Shown here: positions 28,123 to 37,150 of the stretch, piece by piece
How positions within the stretch are numbered: the first letter of the stretch is position 1
Layout of the letters: each line of letters starts with the position of its first letter
Assembly (NCBI GenBank): GCA_002354205.1
Contig: DELD01000027.1
Coordinates: forward strand, 462-53,680
Direction of reading: 5' to 3'
From: Micavibrio sp. UBA2705
GTDB taxonomy: Bacteria; Pseudomonadota; Alphaproteobacteria; Micavibrionales; Micavibrionaceae
Length of the DNA stretch: 53,219 bases
Program-made: the position numbers and the translations under genes
The notes under the pieces: model-generated
The model's database searches: none
The model's input: only the letters and a program-made list of their open reading frames with translations
What the model was told of the DNA's origin: nothing

Positions 28123-28530
28123 ATGAATCAACTCGTCACATCATGCCCTGAGGAGGAGTATGACTTTAGCCATAACGGATTTCATCCCAAGGATCGCTTT
28201 GGCGTGATCTGTTTACGGATGTCTGGCGTAATTGACCACATTAAATTAGCGCAGAACCTACTGCCCCGCATTAAGCATTGCTATGAGCGGCACAAAGAAA
28301 TACGGCTAGCGATATATTATGATGATTACCAAGGCTGGCGCGAACAAGAATTTGCGAGCGACGCACTGCAGTTAACGCCATTTCGCCATCATATCCGCAA
28401 AGTCGCGCTAATCAACCCACCAAAAGATGAGGCTGAACTTTTCACGACGCAATGGCCAACAAGCCATAAATATGTGCGCCAGTTTAACGGCGGACAAATG
28501 GATGAAGCATTGCTCTGGGTTAACAGCTAA
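28123..28530 (+). CDS. SpoIIAA-like / STAS-fold small protein
   Basis: This 135-residue soluble protein resembles the SpoIIAA-like (DUF3478, STAS/SEC14) family. A first strand (FGVICLRMSGVIDH) is followed by a long helix, then a strand with IRLAIYYDDYQGWRE and the KVALI strand, matching the alternating beta-alpha layout of that family. The ATG at 28123 has GGAGAG six bases upstream; the upstream in-frame TTG is part of that site. The role is unknown. It is convergent with the type I secretion operon, 54 bases away, and its leader contains a GC hairpin. Confidence 0.65.
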   Translation: MNQLVTSCPEEEYDFSHNGFHPKDRFGVICLRMSGVIDHIKLAQNLLPRIKHCYERHKEIRLAIYYDDYQGWREQEFASDALQLTPFRHHIRKVALINPPKDEAELFTTQWPTSHKYVRQFNGGQMDEALLWVNS

Positions 28531-28583
28531 AGCGCGAGAGAGTACATTCTTTAGTGCAAACAAAACCAAGATGAGAAGAAAAC

Positions 28584-30026
28584 TTAACGTTCATGCATCG
28601 CGCTGCCGAGCGTTTTGACGAACGGCTTTAAGATGTAATCCATTACGGTTTTCTTGCCCGTGAGAATATCAACGCTTGTCACCATACCGGGGATGATTGG
28701 CAGCACTTCGCCCTTGCGCCTTAATTCTGTTTGATTGGTGCGAATGCGCACACGGTAGAAACTCTCCCCCTGCTCATCCATAATTGTATCGGCAGATATA
28801 TCAACCACTTCGGCCTCTAACCCCCCATAGATGGAGAAATCATAGGCGGTGACTTTGACAACCGCTTTTTGCTGCGGGTGCAAGAACGCAATATCGCTCG
28901 GGCGAATACGCGCCTCGACCAAAAGCTGATCATCATGGGGCACAATCTCGACAATATCGCTACCGGGCTGCACAACACCGCCAACAGTATTGATTTTAAG
29001 ATCTTTCACCTCACCATTTACCGGCGACCTAATTTCCGTACGCACTTTGCGGTCTTCCAATGCGCCTAAAGTCTGCTGAATCGTATCCATTTCAATTGTC
29101 GCTTCGGAAAGCTGCTGCTGCGCCTCGGAACGCGAGGTTTCAACAATCTCATTGATTCGCGCCTGAACCTCTTTCACAGCCAAATCAGCGCGGGGCATAG
29201 ATTGCAACACGCCATTAAGCTCTGTTACTTTCTCCTGAATGCCGCGCTCTAATTGGACAAGTTCAATACGTGGCGCGGAACCACGGGCGACCAAAGGCGC
29301 AATCATGGCTTTTTCTTCACGAGAAAGGGCGAGCACGCGCGACAAATCTCTCTCGCGGGTCTTAAGCTCTAAAATCTCTTGCTCGCGCTGTGCGAGCTGC
29401 TGTTCAAGAACGCTAATTTGCTGTTTAAGCTGTCTGCGCCCAGCAGTGAAGCTTTCAAGCTCCTCACGTACACTTGAAGGCGCATTTTTCTTCACCTCTT
29501 CAGAAAAACGCAGACTATCGCTGTTTTCAGCTTCGGCCTGTAAGCGCTGTGAAGTTGCGAGTAGCCCAAAGTAACGCGCGCGGTTTGCGCCATAATCTGA
29601 TGCGGCGGATATATCGCGCAACCTTAACAAGACTTGTCCCGCCGTCACGACATCACCTTCTTTGACCAAAAACTCTTCGACAATGCCGCCCTCAAGGTTT
29701 TGAATAACTTGAATTTCGCTTGATGGAATAATTTTTCCGTTACCACGCGTCACTTCATCAAGCGCTGCGAAATTTGCCCAAAGTATAAAACACACACAAA
29801 AGCCAACAATGAAGACAAGCAATAAATGCCTTGAAAGCGGCAATTCTTCATCACTGGTAAAGAATTTTTCAGCCTTAGCGCGCGCCAAATCGGCCTGTTC
29901 TTTCGCCCAGTTCGAACGAATTTTATCCCAATCGCCTTTATCATTAACGTTCAGCGACGACTCATCCTTATCGGCCTTTTTGATTTGCTCCGGATTAGTG
30001 GCCTGTGTTTTTTTATCTTTAGACAT
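28584..30026 (-). CDS. HlyD family type I secretion membrane fusion protein (LapC-like)
   Basis: This adaptor links the inner-membrane ABC transporter to the outer-membrane TolC channel. The ATG at 30026 follows GGAG by eight bases and gives 480 residues. A long polar cytoplasmic N-terminus of about 65 residues is followed by one membrane helix (HLLLVFIVGFCVCFILWANF). Then come the barrel/lipoyl half (VIQNLEGGIVEEFLVKEGD), a long coiled-coil hairpin (about residues 170-310), and the second lipoyl half (EIRSPVNGEVKDL). The C-terminus is the usual beta domain. It overlaps the transporter gene by eight bases, so the two are coupled. Confidence 0.92.
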   Translation of the reverse strand: MSKDKKTQATNPEQIKKADKDESSLNVNDKGDWDKIRSNWAKEQADLARAKAEKFFTSDEELPLSRHLLLVFIVGFCVCFILWANFAALDEVTRGNGKIIPSSEIQVIQNLEGGIVEEFLVKEGDVVTAGQVLLRLRDISAASDYGANRARYFGLLATSQRLQAEAENSDSLRFSEEVKKNAPSSVREELESFTAGRRQLKQQISVLEQQLAQREQEILELKTRERDLSRVLALSREEKAMIAPLVARGSAPRIELVQLERGIQEKVTELNGVLQSMPRADLAVKEVQARINEIVETSRSEAQQQLSEATIEMDTIQQTLGALEDRKVRTEIRSPVNGEVKDLKINTVGGVVQPGSDIVEIVPHDDQLLVEARIRPSDIAFLHPQQKAVVKVTAYDFSIYGGLEAEVVDISADTIMDEQGESFYRVRIRTNQTELRRKGEVLPIIPGMVTSVDILTGKKTVMDYILKPFVKTLGSAMHER

Positions 30027-32301
30027 TTGTATTCTCCGCTTGCGTCCCATATTCACGCCCTTGCAATTTCGCGATCACTTCATCTTTCGGGCCGTAAGCG
30101 ACCATCTTACCGCGATCAATCAAAATCAGACTATCCACCAACGTCAACATTGCGCCTTTATGCGTAATCAAAATTGTTGTGCGGCCTTGCGTAATCTTTT
30201 CAAGGCGTTTAAGCAGGCGGTTTTCCGAAGCAGGGTCCATAGAGGCCGTAGGCTCATCAAGTACCAATATCGGCGGATCATAAAGCAATGCGCGGGCAAT
30301 GGCGATGGCTTGGCGCTGACCACCAGAAAGCGCTTCACCGCGTTCTCCGACCTGCGTATCAAGCCCCGCTTCCGAATCACGCAAAAATTCCATCACGCCA
30401 GAAAGTTCGGCGGCACGCAACACGGCGCTATCAGGCGCGGTTTCATGCCCCATCGTGATGTTTTCACGTACTGAGCCAAAGAACAATTGCGGGCTTTGCT
30501 GTACCGTACCAACGTTGCGGCGCAAGTCACCTGGGTCAATCTGGCGCACATCCGCGCCATCAATCTGTACTGAGCCGCTTTCAGGGGAATATAAATTCAT
30601 CAATAGGCGCTCTAACGTCGTTTTACCTGAGCCCACCGCACCAATCACACCGACGCGCTCACCTTTCGGGATAGAGAAATTCACATGATCCAAAGCAGGT
30701 TTGGTTTGCCCTGGATAGCGGAAGACAACATCAGAATAGTTCACCCCACCTTCCATATGCGGCATGGCGATGAAATGTTTACCTTTCGGACGCTCAACGC
30801 CTTTTTTCATCAAATCATCAAGCTGCTTTAACGCTTCGCGGCTTTGGTTAAAGCGCGTAAGAAGGCCAGAAACCTGCGCAAGCGGCGCCATAGCGCGCCC
30901 TGAGAGGATAACGCAAGCAATCAAAGCGCCCATAGACAGCACGCCCGCATTAATCATAAACACACCAACAATAACAACCGCAATCGAAGCCACCTGCTGG
31001 ACAAATAAAGAATAGTTTTGCGCAAACACAGCAACACGACGCGATTTAACAGAAGTACGCGATGCTTTATCAGCGAGTTCTTCCCAGCGGCGCTGCGTGT
31101 GACCTTCCGCAGCCTGCGTTTTAATGGTTTCAAGCCCCGTAATCGTTTCAAAAAGCAGCGCATTTTTCAGTGCATTTTCATGCATTGATTCGCGGATAAT
31201 CTTCTCTAATGGCTTTTGTAAAATCCAGCCCCCAATAAGAACAAGCGGCATGGCAATCAGCGGGACAAGCGCCACTGGGCCGCCAATGATGAAAATAATC
31301 AATACGAACATCAACGCAAACGGCAGATCAATCAATGTCGCTAAAGTTGCCGAGGTAAAAAAGTCACGCAACGTTTCAAATTCGCGCATATTACTCGCAA
31401 GCACCCCTGCAGAAGCAGGACGCTCAGAAAGCTGCATCCCTAAAATCTGCTCAAATAGCATGGAAGAGATTTTTACATCCGCCTTGCGCCCCGCATAATC
31501 AAGGAAATGCGCTCGCAAATTTTTGAGAATAAAATCAAAAACAAAAACAATCAGCACGCCAATCGCCAGCACGGCTAATGTTGGGTATGACTGCTCACCA
31601 TTTGGCACGACGCGGTCATAAACATTCATAATGAACAATGAATTTGCCAATGCAAACATGTTAATCATAATCGCGGCAATGCCGCTTTCAATATAGATTT
31701 TCTTATTATCTTTAAGGGTCTTCCAAAACCAGTCGCGGGTGTTATCTATCTCCGCCGGCCCCACGCGCGCATCTGTCTGTGCTTCGGCGCGGATGAAAAA
31801 CGCGTAACCATTATAAGATTCTTTCAGCTTTTCAAGGCTGACCGTGCTTTTTTGATCTGGCGTTTCTGGGAACTCAACGCGGCAATCATATCCGCCGTTT
31901 TTCGCTTTTTTAACATCCCATATAATGCAAGCTTGCCCGCTATTCAGCAAAGCGATACAGGGGAAAATTGGTAAGGTGACAAGCGCATCAAGGCTGCGTT
32001 CAACCAACTGAACTTTCAGCCCCGTGCGCTCCGCCGCGCGGGCGAATAAAACGGGTGACACACCCTCTTTTGAAAAAGGTAAACCGGCCGTTAGTGCATT
32101 TAGAGACGTGCGGCGACCATAATGCCCTGCCATAATGCGCAAGCATTCTAAACGCGGAAAGCGCTGCGCCATGCGGTCGGCCTGTAGGGGGTAATCTGCT
32201 AAACCTTCGCTACGGATATGGTCTTGCGCAGGTGACGAGCTCTCACCTTGCTGTTCTTGTCCGTTTTGATTTTCGTTATGTGCATCTTCTTGTGAAGACA
32301 T
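30019..32301 (-). CDS. Type I secretion ABC transporter with C39-like domain (LapB-like)
   Basis: This is the energising ABC transporter of a type I secretion system, 760 residues. The N-terminal domain (about residues 30-165) resembles a C39 peptidase fold but lacks the catalytic cysteine motif, as in RTX adhesin exporters of the LapB type. It is followed by a six-helix transmembrane domain and a nucleotide-binding domain with Walker A GAVGSGKTT (about 552-560), signature LSGGQRQAIAIARAL (near 658) and Walker B ILVLDEPTAS (near 677). AAGGAGGAG precedes the ATG. It is the middle gene of tolC-ABC-HlyD. Confidence 0.93.
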   Translation of the reverse strand: MSSQEDAHNENQNGQEQQGESSSPAQDHIRSEGLADYPLQADRMAQRFPRLECLRIMAGHYGRRTSLNALTAGLPFSKEGVSPVLFARAAERTGLKVQLVERSLDALVTLPIFPCIALLNSGQACIIWDVKKAKNGGYDCRVEFPETPDQKSTVSLEKLKESYNGYAFFIRAEAQTDARVGPAEIDNTRDWFWKTLKDNKKIYIESGIAAIMINMFALANSLFIMNVYDRVVPNGEQSYPTLAVLAIGVLIVFVFDFILKNLRAHFLDYAGRKADVKISSMLFEQILGMQLSERPASAGVLASNMREFETLRDFFTSATLATLIDLPFALMFVLIIFIIGGPVALVPLIAMPLVLIGGWILQKPLEKIIRESMHENALKNALLFETITGLETIKTQAAEGHTQRRWEELADKASRTSVKSRRVAVFAQNYSLFVQQVASIAVVIVGVFMINAGVLSMGALIACVILSGRAMAPLAQVSGLLTRFNQSREALKQLDDLMKKGVERPKGKHFIAMPHMEGGVNYSDVVFRYPGQTKPALDHVNFSIPKGERVGVIGAVGSGKTTLERLLMNLYSPESGSVQIDGADVRQIDPGDLRRNVGTVQQSPQLFFGSVRENITMGHETAPDSAVLRAAELSGVMEFLRDSEAGLDTQVGERGEALSGGQRQAIAIARALLYDPPILVLDEPTASMDPASENRLLKRLEKITQGRTTILITHKGAMLTLVDSLILIDRGKMVAYGPKDEVIAKLQGREYGTQAENTNV

Positions 32302-32424
32302 GGGCAGAGCTCCTCCTTAAGAATAAAGGCTTGGCGGTCGCTGAATATAATAAATGGGCAAATTTACGTTTGAGAGTAAATGTGCCCATCTAAAAGAATT
32401 TAAACGCTAAAGCTTTAAAAAATC

Positions 32425-33774
32425 TTAAAGTTTTGCTTCTGAAGGCCCGTCAACACCAATAATCGACATCAAGTCACCACGCACGGCAAGCAAGCGGTAA
32501 ATGGCGAACATTTCTAAATATTGGTTATTCACGGTGTTTGAGCGTGAAACGACAAGCTCATTTTGCGCATCAAGAACATCCAGAAGCGTACGGCGATTAA
32601 GATTAAACTGGTCAAGATAAGCATTTACAACTTGCTGATTGGCTTTTTCTTGCAAACCGAACTGCTTGACGCGCTCACGCGCCGCTTCACGACCAGCCCA
32701 TGTTTGACGCACTTCATCTTCAATTGTACGCGCGGTTTGTGCGCGACGTTCTTTTGCCTCAGCTGTACGGTAAACAAGCTCTTTGGTGCGCGCTACATCA
32801 GCGCCGCCACGATAAAGGTTCCAGTTTACAACAACCAATGCAGAAGCGCTTGTGTCTTTACCATCAATGCCGCCAAGGTCGTTACCTGTACGGCCATTCA
32901 TCTGGAAATCAACCTGCGGGTAGAAAGTCGACATTGTGCCCATTTTTTCGGCATGCGCGACTTCGATATCTGCTTCTAACACATCCAAAGTTGGGCTATA
33001 AGCAAGCGCCTTGTTGATTTCTTCTTGCACACTGCCAGATAATGCTGTCGCCGGTATAACGGGCATATCAAGCATTGAAGGCATGTAGCCAACCTCACGT
33101 TTGAAGGCGGCTTCGGCAACGCGCAGAGATTCTGTGTTATTGGCAAGCTGCGCATTTGCATTCGCCAAACGTGCACGCGCCTGTTCAACATCAGCTTGTG
33201 TGCTGCGGCCTGCGCCTGCGCCGTCTTTAATCATCGTCAAAATCTCAACGTGTTTATCAACGTTTGTTTTTTGAATGTTACGCAGATCGCGCTGGCGTTT
33301 TACTTCTAAGTAATTTTCAACAATGTTCAGGCCAACAAGCTCTAATGTTTCATCAACGCGGCTTGTTGCTGATTGAATACGGCGCTTTTGACGCTCAACT
33401 TCGTATTTGGTTTCATAACCATCAAAAAGCATTTGCGTTAAAGTTACGCCCGTATCATAACGCCACATTGTTTCAGTGTCGTCATTATCCAGCCCGCCAC
33501 GCGTTCCTGGGTCATCGCTATACTCAAGGCCTGTATCGCCGTTAAAGTCGATAGACGGCAAGTAAAGCGCCTTGGCTTGATCTAATTCTTTGTCCGTTGC
33601 ACGGCGGCTATTTTGTACCACAGCCGTACGTGGGTTTGTCAGCACGCCAATCGCCACAGCGTCCTTGAGCGTTCTGATTTCCTTTAATTCCTGTGCATTA
33701 GCTGCGCCTGTGCCGCCGATGACCAGCGCAGATACGCTAAAACCTAACAATGAAATCGCACGAATAGCATTCAT
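32425..33774 (-). CDS. TolC family outer membrane channel of the type I system
   Basis: This is a TolC-like trimeric outer membrane factor, 449 residues with a signal peptide ending at GAANA-QE (about residue 27). Two repeated helical halves carry the family features: an N-terminal region with TNPRTAVVQNSRR, the central ADVEQARARLANANAQLA helix, and a C-terminal RRTLLDVLDAQNELV matching the conserved DVLDAQ motif. It is the first gene of the secretion operon. AGGAG lies ten bases before the ATG. It is divergent from clpS across 287 bases. Confidence 0.93.
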   Translation of the reverse strand: MNAIRAISLLGFSVSALVIGGTGAANAQELKEIRTLKDAVAIGVLTNPRTAVVQNSRRATDKELDQAKALYLPSIDFNGDTGLEYSDDPGTRGGLDNDDTETMWRYDTGVTLTQMLFDGYETKYEVERQKRRIQSATSRVDETLELVGLNIVENYLEVKRQRDLRNIQKTNVDKHVEILTMIKDGAGAGRSTQADVEQARARLANANAQLANNTESLRVAEAAFKREVGYMPSMLDMPVIPATALSGSVQEEINKALAYSPTLDVLEADIEVAHAEKMGTMSTFYPQVDFQMNGRTGNDLGGIDGKDTSASALVVVNWNLYRGGADVARTKELVYRTAEAKERRAQTARTIEDEVRQTWAGREAARERVKQFGLQEKANQQVVNAYLDQFNLNRRTLLDVLDAQNELVVSRSNTVNNQYLEMFAIYRLLAVRGDLMSIIGVDGPSEAKL

Positions 33775-33799
33775 CTTAAAATTCTCCTAATTGACCCCT

Positions 33800-33838
33800 A
33801 CCAGATATTTGGTAAAAAATTTATCGTTAGTCGATAAA
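33800..33838 (-). repeat. Two inverted repeats in the tolC leader
   Basis: ACCAGATATTTGGT (33800-33813) is a near-perfect palindrome, and TTTATCG (33820-33826) with CGATAAA (33832-33838) is a perfect inverted repeat with a five-base centre. Both lie between the tolC start and its expected promoter, so they could be operators or leader hairpins controlling the secretion operon. Confidence 0.45.
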
Positions 33839-33905
33839 CGAGTTTTAAATACAACTCAAGTATATAATGCCTTTTTTTCAATATGCTGACAACCGTTCTT
33901 TTGCC

Positions 33906-33951
33906 TCACGTGATGTGTAAGGGGCATAGAAATCACAACAAGCCATGTGAT
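33906..33951. promoter_or_regulatory. Palindromic sites between tolC and clpS
   Basis: TCACGTGA (33906-33913) is a perfect 8-bp palindrome. ATCACA (33932-33937) and TGTGAT (33946-33951) are perfect inverted arms around eight bases. Both lie mid-way in the divergent region. They are plausible regulator sites, but the regulator is not identifiable. Confidence 0.35.
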
Positions 33952-34001
33952 AACTGCGTATAGAAGTCAAAAAAAATTACACGCCTTGATTGGTTTCGCG
34001 C

Positions 34002-34007
34002 TATAAT
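34002..34007 (+). promoter_or_regulatory. Candidate -10 element for clpS-clpA
   Basis: A perfect TATAAT lies 55 bases before the clpS start. The best upstream -35 candidate, TTACAC, is 19 bases away, so the -35 is poor. An activator or an alternative promoter is possible. Confidence 0.35.
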
Positions 34008-34061
34008 TATATTAATATATGTAATACGTCACAATAATATACAAAGTAGGTAAATATAAAA

Positions 34062-34442
34062 ATGTTATCACCCCTTATGGATGACAATAATCACAATGAT
34101 AAGCCCGCACGTCTTGATTCGGATGAAAATGCCGATGGGCAGGACCATAATCAAACGGGACTTTTGATCAAAACCAAGCCAAAGACAAAGAAGCCGTCAA
34201 TGTATAAGGTTTTGTTGCTGAATGATGATTACACCCCCATGGAGTTTGTCGTCCATATATTAGAGAAGTTTTTCAACAAAACACGCCAAGAAGCCACCGA
34301 TGTCATGTTGCACGTACATCGCCGCGGCGTAGGACTTTGCGGGGTCTACACATATGAGGTCGCAGAAACCAAAGTGACGCAAGTCATGGATTTCGCACGC
34401 GCCAATGAACAGCCGCTACAATGCACATTAGAGCGCGACTAA
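34062..34442 (+). CDS. clpS: ATP-dependent Clp protease adaptor ClpS
   Basis: ClpS binds N-degron substrates and delivers them to ClpAP. The 126-residue protein has an acidic, disordered N-terminal extension of about 35 residues, then the conserved core: YKVLLLNDDYTPMEFVV, the LHVHRRGVG segment, and a C-terminal CGVYTYEVAETKV. The NDDYTPM and HVHRRG residues form the N-degron pocket. A second in-frame ATG at 34077 is possible. It is followed by clpA 56 bases downstream, the standard operon. Confidence 0.95.
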   Translation: MLSPLMDDNNHNDKPARLDSDENADGQDHNQTGLLIKTKPKTKKPSMYKVLLLNDDYTPMEFVVHILEKFFNKTRQEATDVMLHVHRRGVGLCGVYTYEVAETKVTQVMDFARANEQPLQCTLERD

Positions 34443-34498
34443 CAAAAAAAAACAAAACGAACCGTATTGAATTGTCCGATTGGGCAGAAAGGCCAAAA

Positions 34499-36892
34499 AT
34501 GCTTTCTAGCAATTTAGAACAAACACTGCATAACGCGCTCAGCATTGCCAATGATCGTCAACATGAATTTGCGACGCTAGAACACTTACTTTATGCGTTA
34601 ACCGAAGACCAAGACGCCATGGCCGTTTTGCGCAGCTGCGGCATTTCAATCACCGATTTGAAAGACCAACTTGCCACATATATGGACAATGAATTTTCCG
34701 AACTTGTGAACCCAGAGAGCGAAGAAGCCAAACCAACGACAGCCTTTCAGCGCGTTTTACAGCGCGCCGCGATCCATGTTCAATCATCAGGCCGCGATGA
34801 AGTCACCGGCGCAAATGTTTTGGTTGCTTTATTTTCTGAGCGCGAAAGCCATGCGGTTTATTTCCTGCAGGAACAGGACATGACACGCTTTGATGCGGTG
34901 AATTACATCTCACATGGCATAGCCAAAGTACCTGGTCAAAGCGACGTTGCAAAAACAATCAAAGGCGCAGATGAAGAAACCCAAGAAGGCGATGAGAGCG
35001 TTAAAACAGGGCAAGATGCCTTAAACGCTTATTGCCGCGACCTGAATGAAAAGGCCCGCGAAGGCAAAATTGACAACCTTATTGGCCGCGCCAAAGAAGT
35101 TGAACGCACGGTACAGATTTTATGTCGCCGGTCTAAAAACAATCCGCTTTACGTTGGCGATCCTGGTGTAGGCAAAACGGCGATTGCCGAAGGTCTCGCC
35201 AAGCGCATTATAGATAAGGACGTGCCTGAAGTTTTGCTCGAAAGCGTAATTTACTCGCTTGATATGGGCGCCCTGCTCGCAGGTACACGTTACCGCGGCG
35301 ACTTTGAAGAACGCATCAAAGCCGTGTTATCAGAAATTGAGAAAATAGATGATGCCATATTATTTATTGACGAGATTCACACCATTATTGGCGCCGGCGC
35401 AACATCTGGCGGCGCGATGGATGCGTCGAACCTGCTTAAGCCTGCGCTTTCCAATGGCGAGCTGCGCTGCATAGGTTCAACCACATATAAAGAATACCGC
35501 AATTACTTTGAGAAAGACCGCGCGCTTGTGCGCCGCTTTCAAAAAATTGATGTTAATGAACCGAGCGTTGATGAAGCCATTGATATCCTTAAAGGACTGC
35601 GCAAATATTACGCCGAGCATCACAGCGTAGAATATACCGATGAAGCGATAAAGGCCGCTGTAGAGCTTTCTAACCGTTATATTGGTGAGCGTAAGCTTCC
35701 CGATAAAGCGATTGACGTTATTGACGAAGCGGGCGCAGCGCAAAACCTTGTGGCAAAAGACCAACGTAAAAAAATTATTGATGTCGAAGACGTCGAAGCC
35801 GTGATCGCACAAATTGCACGCATCCCTGCAAAAAGTGTCTCAAAAAGCGACAAAGACGTCCTTTCACGCCTAGAGCGCGACCTCAAAACACTTGTCTTCG
35901 ACCAAGATGAAGCGATTTCTCGTCTATGCGATTCTATCAAAATGGCGCGCGCCGGCCTGCGCGACCCTGAAAAGCCGATTGGCTCTTACCTGTTCTCTGG
36001 CCCAACGGGCGTTGGCAAAACGGAAGTTTGTAAACAGCTTGCCCACACAATGGGCATCGACTTTATCCGCTTTGATATGTCGGAATATATGGAACGCCAC
36101 GCCGTATCACGCCTAATTGGCACGCCGCCAGGTTATGTTGGCTTTGAACAAGGCGGGCTTTTAACTGATAAAATCGACCAAACGCCGCACTGCGTCTTAC
36201 TGCTTGATGAAATTGAAAAAGCGCACCCTGATATTTACAATTTGTTGCTACAAGTTATGGATTACGGCAAGCTGACTGATAATAACGGCAAGACAATCGA
36301 TTTCCGCAACGTGATTTTGGTCATGACAACGAATGCTGGCGCTAAAGAGCTCTCGAAAACGCCGATTGGCTTTATGAACACCATAGCCGATCAGGACGAT
36401 TCAGAAGAAATCAAGCGCACATTCTCTCCTGAGTTCCGCAACCGCCTTGATGCGATTGTACCATTTACCGCGCTTTCGCCTGACACCGTCATTCAAATCG
36501 TTGATAAGTTCATCATGCAGCTTGAAGCGCAGCTTTCCGACCGCAATGTTGTGATCACGCTGAGCGATGCGGCGCGTCATTACCTTGGCAATAAAGGCTA
36601 TGACCCCGCCATGGGCGCACGCCCCCTTGCCCGCGTTATACAAGATGATGTGAAAAAAGAGCTCGCCGAAGAATTGCTGTTTGGCAAATTAACCGAAGGC
36701 GGCGACGTGATTATTGATGTTGTTGATGATGCTTTATTCTTTGAATACCCAAAACAGCGCCGCATTACAAAGAAAGCCGGCGAAACAAAAACAACAGGCA
36801 AAACCAAAGAAAAAGAGAAGACCAGCGCCGCTGATGATAAAAAAACCACGAGCAAGGCTAAACCACGCAAAAAGAACAAAAAAGACGATTAA
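34499..36892 (+). CDS. clpA: ATP-dependent Clp protease ATP-binding subunit ClpA
   Basis: ClpA is the AAA+ unfoldase that feeds ClpP. The ATG at 34499 (with AAAGG upstream) gives 797 residues; an in-frame ATG at 34421 would overlap clpS and add non-family sequence. The N-domain is followed by the first AAA module with GDPGVGKTA (near 219) and FIDEIHT, and the second with GPTGVGKTE (near 500) and LLLDEIEKAHPD. The ClpP-docking loop is probably TPIGFMN near residue 621. A Lys-rich tail of about 40 residues extends past the usual C-terminus. Confidence 0.95.
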   Translation: MLSSNLEQTLHNALSIANDRQHEFATLEHLLYALTEDQDAMAVLRSCGISITDLKDQLATYMDNEFSELVNPESEEAKPTTAFQRVLQRAAIHVQSSGRDEVTGANVLVALFSERESHAVYFLQEQDMTRFDAVNYISHGIAKVPGQSDVAKTIKGADEETQEGDESVKTGQDALNAYCRDLNEKAREGKIDNLIGRAKEVERTVQILCRRSKNNPLYVGDPGVGKTAIAEGLAKRIIDKDVPEVLLESVIYSLDMGALLAGTRYRGDFEERIKAVLSEIEKIDDAILFIDEIHTIIGAGATSGGAMDASNLLKPALSNGELRCIGSTTYKEYRNYFEKDRALVRRFQKIDVNEPSVDEAIDILKGLRKYYAEHHSVEYTDEAIKAAVELSNRYIGERKLPDKAIDVIDEAGAAQNLVAKDQRKKIIDVEDVEAVIAQIARIPAKSVSKSDKDVLSRLERDLKTLVFDQDEAISRLCDSIKMARAGLRDPEKPIGSYLFSGPTGVGKTEVCKQLAHTMGIDFIRFDMSEYMERHAVSRLIGTPPGYVGFEQGGLLTDKIDQTPHCVLLLDEIEKAHPDIYNLLLQVMDYGKLTDNNGKTIDFRNVILVMTTNAGAKELSKTPIGFMNTIADQDDSEEIKRTFSPEFRNRLDAIVPFTALSPDTVIQIVDKFIMQLEAQLSDRNVVITLSDAARHYLGNKGYDPAMGARPLARVIQDDVKKELAEELLFGKLTEGGDVIIDVVDDALFFEYPKQRRITKKAGETKTTGKTKEKEKTSAADDKKTTSKAKPRKKNKKDD

Positions 36893-37072
36893 AAACGCCC
36901 TCGACCATCAGATACAAACCATGATTTTATCGTACAAATGCGATATTATTTGCACTGCGTTAAAAGCCGTGTTAAACCCTGTGGCTTGGCGGTATAGAGG
37001 CAATAATAATGCACGCTTTACGGCGGCGCATAAAAACTATCTACAAACAATTTAGGTAAAATGCTCTATGAA

Positions 37073-37101
37073 TTTAACCATTGCAAAACATATGCTATAG
37101 T
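37073..37101 (+). promoter_or_regulatory. Candidate extended -10 promoter for the M23 peptidase gene
   Basis: TTTAAC (37073-37078) and TATAGT (37096-37101) are separated by 17 bases, and a TG dinucleotide one base before the -10 gives an extended -10 element. The -10 matches five of six consensus bases. The start of the gene is 50 bases downstream. Confidence 0.5.
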
Positions 37102-37150
37102 AAGCTAGTATGGTTAATCGCGTTGTATAAATTATAAAAAAATATTGAGT

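Noticed and set aside
29809..30474. A 221-residue open frame on the plus strand across the HlyD and ABC transporter genes
   Set aside because: It lies entirely antisense to two well-supported genes, starts without a good ribosome binding site, and its translation is rich in Arg, Cys, His and Phe with no domain pattern.
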